Shown piece after piece: positions 24,192 through 31,403 of a stretch of DNA of 64,000 bases. The stretch is from Agathobacter ruminis. Lineage in GTDB: Bacteria; Bacillota; Clostridia; Lachnospirales; Lachnospiraceae. Position 1 is the first letter of the stretch, and each line of letters opens with the position of its first letter. The stretch is from NCBI RefSeq assembly GCF_002735305.1, contig NZ_PDYG01000074.1, positions 1 through 64,000 on the forward strand, given 5' to 3'. The notes beneath the pieces were generated by a model. The model worked only from the letters and a program-made list of their open reading frames with translations. It did not search any database and was not told where the DNA came from. The translations under genes and the position numbers were made by a program.

Positions 24192-24554
24192 ATGGCTCAT
24201 TTGCAGTATCTTGTTTTTAACAATGAGAATATCCCGATGCCTGCCTCTTATTCTGTGAGTTTATCGGATGTGGAGGCAGACAGCGGCGGTGTGACAGAGG
24301 CAGGAACCACGCAGAGGGATGTTGTAAGAGAAGGTGTGGTTCAGATCAGCGTGACCTTCCGTGTATCGAAACGGTGGCTGAATAAGTTTTCGGTTTATAA
24401 GAAGCTAGCAAGCATTACGGTCGGATACCTGGACATGGAGACCATGAACATCGTGGATACGCAGATGTACATTGACGGGTATCAGGTGAAGCTGGTCAGT
24501 GATACAAGCTATGGGAGCTTGTGGGAGGTGAGCTTCACATTGAAAGAGTTCTGA
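24192..24554 (+). CDS. Phage tail protein (small, after tape measure)
   Basis: A 120-residue beta-rich protein starting MAHLQYLVFNNENIPMPASY. It contains GVTEAGTTQRDVVREGVVQI and KKLASITVGYLDMETM. Its place directly after the tape measure and the small size suggest a distal tail or hub-adaptor protein. The ATG at 24192 follows the tape measure stop closely. Note that the usual full-size Dit gene is missing, so this small protein and the large one at 25613 may together build the tip. Confidence 0.65.
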   Translation: MAHLQYLVFNNENIPMPASYSVSLSDVEADSGGVTEAGTTQRDVVREGVVQISVTFRVSKRWLNKFSVYKKLASITVGYLDMETMNIVDTQMYIDGYQVKLVSDTSYGSLWEVSFTLKEF

Positions 24555-24612
24555 TTTGCTGTTATGATTATGCTCTTCCCTGACGAAAAATAAAAAAAGA
24601 TGAAAAAGGCTA

Positions 24613-24643
24613 TTGACTCTCACGTTCCGTGATAGGCTACGAT
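24613..24643 (+). promoter_or_regulatory. MerR-type promoter/operator with 19-bp spacer
   Basis: TTGACT (24613-24618) and TACGAT (24638-24643) are separated by 19 bp, the over-long spacer typical of promoters controlled by MerR regulators. The spacer holds the dyad CTCTCACG-TTC-CGTGATAG. It lies immediately upstream of the MerR gene, so autoregulation is likely. Confidence 0.8.
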
Positions 24644-24674
24644 ATCTTCATCAAGAAACAGGAGGATGATCATA

Positions 24675-25538
24675 ATGAAAACAGTTAAAGAAGTATCGGA
24701 GCTTACAGGTATCTCAGTGCGCACGCTTCATTACTATGATGAAATCGGGCTTTTTAAGCCGACGGAAGTAACGGAAGCAGGATACAGGCTTTATGACGAT
24801 AAAGCTATAGAAAAGCTTGGGCAGATACTGGTATTTCGCGAGCTGGATCTTCCGCTTGCGGATATTAAACTCATCATGGATAATCCTGATCTTGATCGCA
24901 ACAGCGTTTTGGCGAAACAGCGTGAAATGCTCTGGCTTAAAAAACAGAGACTGGAGCGTATTATTGCCAACATAGACAATATGTTGAAAGGAGATCATGA
25001 TATGGACTTTACCGTATTTGATGAAACGGAACTTCGAGCTATGTTTTCAGATATGCTGCAGAATATGAATGAATCGCAGAAGCAGATCTTCATTGACCGT
25101 TACGGCAGCATTGAGGCATGGGAGAAACACATGATAGAGGGTGCTTCCGACGAAAAGGTTCAGAAGAACTATGCAAAAGTGGTTGAATGGTATGGGAGCA
25201 AGGAGGCTGTAAAGGAATCTTTGAAGAATCCTCCAAAATCAGAAGTGTTCACGGCATATCAGAAGAGGATTGGAAGCATTCAACAAAAGCTTGCTGATAT
25301 GAAGGGTACAGATGTTAATTCATTTGAAGTTCGGCAGCTAATCGGTGAATATGATTTTGTCGCGAAGCAACTTTACCAGGTTGAAGATGCAAGACCGCTT
25401 TTGATGGATATTGCAAAAGGATACCAGGAAAATGAAGAACTGGCACAAGGTGTGGATTCTGTTTATGGAGATGGATCCGCAAAATACATTGGAGAAGCGA
25501 TAGAAGCTTTCTATATGTCGCCGGGATTCTTCAAATAA
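24675..25538 (+). CDS. MerR-family regulator with TipAS domain (cargo gene)
   Basis: A 287-residue MerR-type activator. Residues 1-70 are the winged HTH (VKEVSELTGISVRTLHYYDE, GLFKPTEVTEAGYRLYDD), followed by a coiled-coil dimerisation helix (about 80-110) and a TipAS-like antibiotic/ligand-binding domain (about 115-287; FSDMLQNMNESQKQIFIDRY and EAIEAFYMSPGFFK). TipAS proteins bind thiopeptides or other hydrophobic drugs. It has its own promoter and terminator and lies inside the tail module, so it is probably a lysogeny-expressed cargo gene. AGGAGGATGATCATA precedes the ATG at 24675. Confidence 0.9.
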   Translation: MKTVKEVSELTGISVRTLHYYDEIGLFKPTEVTEAGYRLYDDKAIEKLGQILVFRELDLPLADIKLIMDNPDLDRNSVLAKQREMLWLKKQRLERIIANIDNMLKGDHDMDFTVFDETELRAMFSDMLQNMNESQKQIFIDRYGSIEAWEKHMIEGASDEKVQKNYAKVVEWYGSKEAVKESLKNPPKSEVFTAYQKRIGSIQQKLADMKGTDVNSFEVRQLIGEYDFVAKQLYQVEDARPLLMDIAKGYQENEELAQGVDSVYGDGSAKYIGEAIEAFYMSPGFFK

Positions 25539-25561
25539 TCAGATATGATTGAGTAAAGAGT

Positions 25562-25590
25562 AAAGGGATCGGGAAACCGGTCCTTTTATT
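25562..25590 (+). terminator. Terminator of the MerR cargo gene
   Basis: AAAGGGATCGG pairs with CCGGTCCTTTT around GAAA, with TTTTATT on the 3' side. It closes the independent MerR transcription unit before the next tail gene. Confidence 0.7.
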
Positions 25591-25612
25591 ATGTCCGGAG
25601 GGAGGTGGTCAT

Positions 25613-27496
25613 TTGTATCCGGTCAGCAATGCTTTCCTGGAGGCGGTGAAGGCGAATACAAGAAAATATTATTGGACCGGCAGGATCACAACGACTGCCG
25701 GAACGGTTTATGAGTTTGATCAGGATGATATGGTCAAGGGCAGCGGATATATTACCAGTCAGTGCTGCGGATCCACGGAGATTGAGTTGGGAACAGTGTA
25801 TGCTGCGGAGATGGGGGTTTCTCTTTTCTCTGAGCTCAACCGGTATACGCTGGAAGATGCAAAGGTGGAGCTGTTCTATCATCTGCAGGTGGCAGGCGGC
25901 TCTTATGAGCGGATTCCGATGGGAATCTTCGAAGTATCGGAGGCGAACCGGAAAGCGAAGTGTCTGGAGATCAAAGCCTATGACTACATGGTGCGGTTCG
26001 AGAAGGCTTTTACTTCTCTGGAATCCATCGGTAACGCTTATGACTTTATGGTGCTATGTTCAACTGCCTGTGAAGTGACGCTTGCTCAGGACAGGGCAAC
26101 CATTGAGGCAATGCCGAATGGGACGGAGAACCTGTCCATCTATTCTGATAATGATATTGAGACTTACCGCGATGTGCTGTTCTATGTGGGACAAGTGCTT
26201 GGCGGTTTTTTCGTGATCAACAGAGCCGGGGAGCTGGAGCTTCGGAAGTATGGGAACACGCCGGTGCTGACAGTTGAGAGGAAGCACAGGTTCACTTCCA
26301 GCTTTTCGGATTTTATCACGAGATATACGGCGGTCAGTTCAACGAACCTTCGAACACAGATTGCGGAGTATTATGCGCTAGATCCGGATGACGGGCTGAC
26401 GATGAACCTGGGCGTGAATCCGCTTCTGCAGTTCGGTCTGGAAGAGACCAGGCGGCAGCTTTGCACAAATATCCTGAATGATCTGGCCGTGGTGAACTAT
26501 GTTCCGTTTGATTCGGATACCATCGGGAATCCGGCACTGGATGTTGGCGATGTTTTGTCATTCAGCGGTGGACAAGCGGACGCTACGAAGTATGCCTGCA
26601 TTACATCGAACAGCATAAAGATCGGAGGCAGGCAGAGTATCAAGTGCGTGGGAAAGAATCCGAAGCTGTCCCAGGCAAAGAGTAAGAATGATAAGAACAT
26701 CTCCGGGCTGCTGGCTCAGATCGAGGCAGGGAAGATCGGGATTCATACCTTCACCAATGCATCGGCATTCACGGTGGCGGATGTGGATACGAAGATCATT
26801 TCCATCGAGTTTGCTACGACTGAAGCGAACCATGCGCAGTTCTTCGGGCAGGTGATAGTGGATGTGACAGCTCAGCCGGTGACAAGGTCTGTTACAGCAT
26901 CCGGGGATGTGGTGATTCCGTCTGTCCCTGTTGATGATCTGCCGGTGGATCCGGATGATCCTGAAGAAGAGCCGGTAGTGATCGGCAATACGGAAGAGCA
27001 GACGATAACAATATCTCTTCCGATGAGCTGGCAGGAGGATGGTCATGCGGATGTGATTTTTTCCTTTGAGTTCAACAATCAGATGATCCCGGTGCATTAT
27101 CCGCAGGAGAACTGGCACTCCGGAAGACACACGATCCTTCTGTATTATCCAATCGAGGATGTGGTGCCAAACTACACGAATATCTTCAATGTCTACATGC
27201 GATGCGAGGGCGGCACGGCTGCGGTGGATACCGGGATGTGCATTGCTTCCATTTCCGGCCAGAGCATGGGCGCTTCGGCGGCATGGGATGGCAGGATTGA
27301 TATTGAAGAGTATGTAGATCTGTTCAGGATCGGTAATGGTTCTCAGACTGACAGGCTTCAGGTGAGGGCATTTACCGAGAGTGATGTCTGGGAAATCAAG
27401 GAGACTGTGAAGCGGTTCTACTCTGATGTGAAGTCGGGAAGAACAGGCGTAGGCGGATTCGCTATGCCGGTGGATGTGCCGGGAAGTAACACTTAA
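25613..27496 (+). CDS. Large tail tip/baseplate protein
   Basis: A 627-residue protein starting at TTG 25613, supported by GGAGGGAGGTGGTCAT directly before it. The N-terminal half has hub-like features (YYWTGRITTTAGTVYEFDQD, VSLFSELNRYTLEDAKVELF, then IPMGIFEVSEANRKAKCLEI), a pattern I connect with tail-associated (Tal/DUF5048-like) proteins. An acidic proline linker (DDLPVDPDDPEEEPVV) divides it from a beta-rich C-terminal half that may bind host carbohydrate. It likely forms the tail tip. Confidence 0.75.
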   Translation: MYPVSNAFLEAVKANTRKYYWTGRITTTAGTVYEFDQDDMVKGSGYITSQCCGSTEIELGTVYAAEMGVSLFSELNRYTLEDAKVELFYHLQVAGGSYERIPMGIFEVSEANRKAKCLEIKAYDYMVRFEKAFTSLESIGNAYDFMVLCSTACEVTLAQDRATIEAMPNGTENLSIYSDNDIETYRDVLFYVGQVLGGFFVINRAGELELRKYGNTPVLTVERKHRFTSSFSDFITRYTAVSSTNLRTQIAEYYALDPDDGLTMNLGVNPLLQFGLEETRRQLCTNILNDLAVVNYVPFDSDTIGNPALDVGDVLSFSGGQADATKYACITSNSIKIGGRQSIKCVGKNPKLSQAKSKNDKNISGLLAQIEAGKIGIHTFTNASAFTVADVDTKIISIEFATTEANHAQFFGQVIVDVTAQPVTRSVTASGDVVIPSVPVDDLPVDPDDPEEEPVVIGNTEEQTITISLPMSWQEDGHADVIFSFEFNNQMIPVHYPQENWHSGRHTILLYYPIEDVVPNYTNIFNVYMRCEGGTAAVDTGMCIASISGQSMGASAAWDGRIDIEEYVDLFRIGNGSQTDRLQVRAFTESDVWEIKETVKRFYSDVKSGRTGVGGFAMPVDVPGSNT

Positions 27497-27506
27497 GGAG
27501 GTTGCG

Positions 27507-28907
27507 ATGAAGAGATATACAGGAAATCTGGTTATTGAGCTGGAAGACCAGAATACAGGAACGATTGAGACGGTATCGGAGACCAATATGGTCACCAATG
27601 CCGTCAATGACATTCTGGGAGTAAATCCGATGGGTGTCATGTATAAAGCCGGCGGACAATATGATGATTCCTTGACATGGAATCAGGAGTTGCTTCCGAT
27701 TTGTCCGAATATGATCGGCGGCATCCTGCTTTTTCCGAGTTCCATTACGGAGCAGGCGGATAACCTTTATCTGCCGTCAACGAATCTGCCGGTGGCTTAT
27801 GCCAGTAATGATGTCAATGCTACGGCGAACACAAAGCGCGGGAGCATGAATCTGACAGAGAGCATGAAGCTGTCGGATGGGTTTAAGTTTGTCTGGGAGT
27901 TTACGCCTTCGCAGGGTAACGGTACGATCGCAGCTGTCGGGCTGACATCAAAACATGGTGGGGCGAATGCTTATGGATCTGAGGTGGCGGTGGATTCTAC
28001 ACTGCTTCAGATTAAGAAGGTCAGCCTGGATGATGGGGACGGCTTCATCAATGACCTGTATCGTTGTGTGACGGTTGATTTTGAGAATGCGAAGCTGTAT
28101 GCACTTTGCTATGCAAGCAACACTGTGACAATCAAACGTTACAGGATTCCGGTATTTGATATCGGTCTGAATGAGAAGCTGGATGACAGTACGCTTACTT
28201 TGGAGGATACGACAGTCCTCCAGTGCAGCACTTTTCATTTCTACGGAAGCTATACGCCATATGGAATCTTTATGGATGGTGGCGATGGGTACTGGTATGG
28301 ATTTGCCAACCAGGGCAATTCTTCCGGCAGCGCAACAGTACTGTGGATCAAGATCAGGAAGAGTGATTATACATTTACGGAAGGTCAGTGGACGCTTTCC
28401 AATGCAACGCTGATGACGATGGGAAGCTTCAAGGAAGGTTCGAGTTATCCTTCCGGGAACAGAAGCGCTGTGGTAAGGAACGGATATCTGTATGTGCCTT
28501 CTTATGACAAGACCGGCGTATATAAGATCAATATCTCAAACAGTACGGATGTGACGCTGATCAGCTTGGGGTTCACATCGACCATGAAGTGCCTGGGTGA
28601 GACGGGAAGCTGCGATTGCTGCATGTCCATCATCAATGACATTATCGTGGCTTATGATTTTGAGATTGATGTGAATGATAACGTGATTGCCACATTTGCC
28701 GGGGAGAGATGCGGGAATGTTTCCACACCGTTCTTCCGGTATAAGGAATATGTCTTTGCCTGGGGCGGAGCTTATTTGAACCAGTACAGGTACACATGGA
28801 TCCTGACTCCTTATCTGGCTACCATCTGCAATCTGAGTCAGGCGGTGGTAAAGAATGCGGATAAGACGATGAAGATCACTTATACACTGACGGAGCAGAC
28901 GGTGTAA
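27507..28907 (+). CDS. Tail fibre/receptor-binding candidate
   Basis: A 466-residue protein beginning MKRYTGNLVIELEDQNTGTI, then SETNMVTNAVNDILGVNP. The rest is beta-rich without coiled coil or collagen repeats (for example FKFVWEFTPSQGNGTIAAVG and FAWGGAYLNQYRYTWIL). Place between the tip protein and holin suggests an upper baseplate or receptor-binding protein. AAGGAGGTTGCG precedes the ATG at 27507. No named family is recognised. Confidence 0.7.
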   Translation: MKRYTGNLVIELEDQNTGTIETVSETNMVTNAVNDILGVNPMGVMYKAGGQYDDSLTWNQELLPICPNMIGGILLFPSSITEQADNLYLPSTNLPVAYASNDVNATANTKRGSMNLTESMKLSDGFKFVWEFTPSQGNGTIAAVGLTSKHGGANAYGSEVAVDSTLLQIKKVSLDDGDGFINDLYRCVTVDFENAKLYALCYASNTVTIKRYRIPVFDIGLNEKLDDSTLTLEDTTVLQCSTFHFYGSYTPYGIFMDGGDGYWYGFANQGNSSGSATVLWIKIRKSDYTFTEGQWTLSNATLMTMGSFKEGSSYPSGNRSAVVRNGYLYVPSYDKTGVYKINISNSTDVTLISLGFTSTMKCLGETGSCDCCMSIINDIIVAYDFEIDVNDNVIATFAGERCGNVSTPFFRYKEYVFAWGGAYLNQYRYTWILTPYLATICNLSQAVVKNADKTMKITYTLTEQTV

Positions 28908-28936
28908 GCTCCGGTAACTGAATAATCTGTTTTCGA

Positions 28937-28960
28937 GGGATGGCTTCGGCTGTCCCTTTT
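28937..28960 (+). terminator. UUCG-loop terminator before holin
   Basis: GGGATGGC pairs with GCTGTCCC around TTCG and TTTT follows. Probably limits read-through from tail genes into the lysis cassette. Confidence 0.65.
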
Positions 28961-28988
28961 AGTTTGTAACGAAATGGAGGGATTTGCG

Positions 28989-29420
28989 ATGAAAGAGTTT
29001 TGGAATGTGATTCAGGCAATCTTTGCGGCGGTAGGCGGCTGGCTTGGTTATTTCCTTGGCGGCTGTGACGGCCTGCTTTATGCGCTTCTGGCTTTTGTGG
29101 TGCTGGATTACATCACCGGGATCATGTGTGCAGTGGCGGATAAGAAACTGTCGAGCGCTGTGGGGTTCAAGGGAATCTGCAGGAAGGTGCTGATCTTTGC
29201 GCTGGTAGGTATCGGGCATTTGCTTGATACACAGGTAATCGGGAGCGGGAGCGTCTTAAGGACAGCAATCATTTTCTTCTATATCTCCAATGAAGGATTG
29301 TCGCTGGTGGAAAACGCGGCATATCTGGGACTTCCGATTCCTACGAAGCTGCACAAGGTGTTAGAACAGCTCCATGACAGGGCTGAGAAGGAAGATGAGA
29401 AAAAGGATGGTGAGGAATAA
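28989..29420 (+). CDS. Holin (phage_holin_4/TcdE-like)
   Basis: A 143-residue membrane protein with about three hydrophobic segments (roughly residues 8-26, 28-48, 70-90) and a charged C-terminal tail (HDRAEKEDEKKDGEE). The family signature LLAFVVLDYITGIMCA and GFKGICRKVLIFALVGIGH is that of the toxin-secretion/phage lysis holins. It makes the membrane lesion that frees the endolysin. GGAGGGATTTGCG precedes the ATG. It overlaps the endolysin start by one base. Confidence 0.9.
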   Translation: MKEFWNVIQAIFAAVGGWLGYFLGGCDGLLYALLAFVVLDYITGIMCAVADKKLSSAVGFKGICRKVLIFALVGIGHLLDTQVIGSGSVLRTAIIFFYISNEGLSLVENAAYLGLPIPTKLHKVLEQLHDRAEKEDEKKDGEE

Positions 29421-30913
29421 TGGCATACACGAACAGTTCTATGGTGGCTTATACGAAGCTGAGTCCGAACCATTCCGGGCAGAGGACGATGGCGATTGAC
29501 AGAATCACGCCGCATTGTGTTGTGGGTCAGTGTACAGCGGAAGGTCTGGGAGACTGGTTCGCAAAGAGCAGCACACAGGCATCCAGTAATTACGGCATCG
29601 ACAAGGATGGGCGTGTCGGGATGTATGTTGAGGAAAAGAACCGTTCCTGGTGTTCTTCCAGTAATGCCAACGACCAGAGGGCGATCACAATCGAGTGTGC
29701 TTCCGATGCTACGGAGCCGTATACTTTCAGGGATGTGGTGTATAAGAAGCTGATCGAGCTTTGCATCGATATCTGCAAGCGTAACGGGAAGAACAAGCTG
29801 ATCTGGTTCGGGGACAAGGACAAGACGCTGAATTATTCTCCGAAGAGCGGCGAGATGATACTGACGGTTCATCGGTGGTTCGCGAATAAGTCCTGCCCTG
29901 GAAACTGGATGTACGCAAGGATGGGAGATTTGGCAGAGAAGGTGACGAAGGCTCTGCAGGGATCTTCTGATTCCGGAGGTGGTTCGGCTGCAAAGGGAAT
30001 GCAGGCCTCCGTTCTGAAGAATCTGTCTGAGGCGGATGCGATTAAGAATGTCGGTGCTTTGTTCACGGCTGATCAGGAGAAAAGCGGCATCCTGGCATCG
30101 GTATCTTTGGCTCAGTTCATTCTGGAATCCGGGTATGGAAAGAGTGAGCTGGCTCAGAATGCCAATAATATCTTCGGGATGAAATGCAGCCTGTCCGGTA
30201 ATGCTTGGAACGGATCCAGTTGGGATGGCAAGAGCAAGTACACAAAGAAGACACAGGAACAGCACACGGACGGAAGCTATGAGACGATCACGGCGGATTT
30301 CCGCAAGTATTCCTGCATTGAGGATTCCATTGCCGACCATTCCGCTTATCTGCTTGGGGCGATGAACGGAAAGAAGCTGAGATATGACGGGCTGAAGGGA
30401 TGCACGGATTATAAGAAGGCAGTCCAGATTATCAAGGATGGCGGGTATGCTACAAGCCTGACCTATGTGGAGAAGCTTTGCTCCATCATCGAGAAGTGGA
30501 ATCTGACTCAGTATGACACGAAGGAATCCGGCGGAGAAGTTATCCGCTGGTATCGTGTCAGGAAGTCCTGGACGGATGCCAAGAGCCAGAAGGGAGCCTA
30601 TAAGATTCTGGACAATGCGAAGAAGTGCGCGGATCAGAATCCGGGATACAAGGTATTCGACGCTGACGGCAAGGTGGTGTATGAGCCGAAGGCGGCGGAG
30701 CCTGCAGTGAAGGTGTCGTTTCTGGTGAAGGTCAGCATCTCTGATCTGAATATCAGGAAGGGTCCGGGAACCGATTATGACAGGGTTCAGTTTATCCCGA
30801 TCGGAGTATACACGATCTTAGAAGTCCGAAGTGGAAAAGGCAGCTCTGCCGGATGGGGCAGGCTGAAGAGCGGAATCGGATGGATCTCGTTGGATTTCGT
30901 CCGTAGGATTTAA
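29420..30913 (+). CDS. Endolysin: amidase + glucosaminidase + SH3
   Basis: A 497-residue two-enzyme lysin. Residues 10-175 are an N-acetylmuramoyl-L-alanine amidase (ITPHCVVGQCTAEGLGDWF, TIECASDA, and SCPGNWMY holding the last zinc ligand region). Residues 195-370 are a glucosaminidase (LASVSLAQFILESGYGKSEL and NNIFGMKC). A SPOR-like segment (about 375-425) and a bacterial SH3 domain (ISDLNIRKGPGTDYDRVQFI) follow for wall binding. No signal peptide, so export depends on the holin. Confidence 0.93.
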   Translation: MAYTNSSMVAYTKLSPNHSGQRTMAIDRITPHCVVGQCTAEGLGDWFAKSSTQASSNYGIDKDGRVGMYVEEKNRSWCSSSNANDQRAITIECASDATEPYTFRDVVYKKLIELCIDICKRNGKNKLIWFGDKDKTLNYSPKSGEMILTVHRWFANKSCPGNWMYARMGDLAEKVTKALQGSSDSGGGSAAKGMQASVLKNLSEADAIKNVGALFTADQEKSGILASVSLAQFILESGYGKSELAQNANNIFGMKCSLSGNAWNGSSWDGKSKYTKKTQEQHTDGSYETITADFRKYSCIEDSIADHSAYLLGAMNGKKLRYDGLKGCTDYKKAVQIIKDGGYATSLTYVEKLCSIIEKWNLTQYDTKESGGEVIRWYRVRKSWTDAKSQKGAYKILDNAKKCADQNPGYKVFDADGKVVYEPKAAEPAVKVSFLVKVSISDLNIRKGPGTDYDRVQFIPIGVYTILEVRSGKGSSAGWGRLKSGIGWISLDFVRRI

Positions 30914-30914
30914 G

Positions 30915-30963
30915 AATGACGGCTGGTGGAGACTGAGTTCTCTGCTGGCCGTTATTTTTTTTG
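30915..30963 (+). terminator. Strong terminator at end of lysis module
   Basis: GACGGCTGGTGGAG pairs with CTCTGCTGGCCGTT (with G-U) and is followed by a run of eight T. It ends the late operon. Confidence 0.85.
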
Positions 30964-30969
30964 CCTTCT

Positions 30970-31013
30970 GACCGGAAAAATAATTCCCAAAGGCGCTTAG
31001 GAAGATAGGAGGG
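30970..31013 (+). promoter_or_regulatory. 44-bp bipartite phage element, copy A
   Basis: GACCGGAAAA, 15 variable bases, then GCTTAGGAAGATAGGAGGG. It begins a few bases after the T-run of the lysis terminator and ends 34 bases before the start of the 64-residue protein. Confidence 0.7.
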
Positions 31014-31047
31014 AAGAACCTCACTTTGATTCCCGGAGGTGCCACGA

Positions 31048-31242
31048 ATGACAACTTTCATGAAGAACGGCATTGAAGTATGTATGCCCGAAGATGATGA
31101 AAAATCAAGACAGAATATGATTATCGCTGCTGAGTTCATGGCGCGTATGATACAAAAGTACGGTAAAAAGGTTCTTGCTAAGATAGAAGAGAAAGAACGG
31201 TTGGAAGCAAACAAAGAATCAGAAGATACAGTTGCAGAGTAA
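31048..31242 (+). CDS. Small hypothetical phage protein
   Basis: A 64-residue charged helical protein (MTTFMKNGIEVCMPEDDEKS, IIAAEFMARMIQKYGKK). CCCGGAGGTGCCACGA precedes the ATG at 31048. Its leader carries copy A of the 44-bp element and it has its own terminator, so it is a separate transcription unit between lysis and recombination genes. No family is recognised. Candidates are a recombination directionality factor or a regulator, since no excisionase is otherwise seen. Confidence 0.6.
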   Translation: MTTFMKNGIEVCMPEDDEKSRQNMIIAAEFMARMIQKYGKKVLAKIEEKERLEANKESEDTVAE

Positions 31243-31266
31243 ATCATATTCAAGCGTGGTGAGAAA

Positions 31267-31299
31267 TCGGCAGTGGGAGGATTCCTATTGCCGGTTTTT
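31267..31299 (+). terminator. Terminator after small phage gene
   Basis: CGGCAGTGGGAGG and CCTATTGCCGG form a stem around ATT with an internal mismatch, followed by TTTTT. Confidence 0.65.
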
Positions 31300-31314
31300 C
31301 ATTTGAAAACTGTA

Positions 31315-31343
31315 TTGAAAATCTGTCGATATCGTGGTATAGT
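31315..31343 (+). promoter_or_regulatory. Sigma-A promoter of the recombinase operon
   Basis: TTGAAA (31315-31320), 17 bp, TATAGT (31338-31343). The spacer contains the palindrome TCGATATCG, a possible operator. The two recombinase genes follow without another gene between. Confidence 0.75.
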
Positions 31344-31403
31344 ATCAAACAAGGAATAACTGTGTGACAAAGAGCAACACCCAAAGAAAGGAGGCGGAGA
31401 TCG

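Noticed and set aside
26558-27640. A 360-codon antisense ORF across the tail tip gene
   Set aside because: Rich in His, Arg, Ser and Ile as expected for a shadow frame; the sense-strand gene has a clear start and phage context.
29279-30340. A 353-codon antisense ORF across the endolysin gene
   Set aside because: The endolysin domains on the plus strand are certain; the antisense product has no recognisable domain or start signal.
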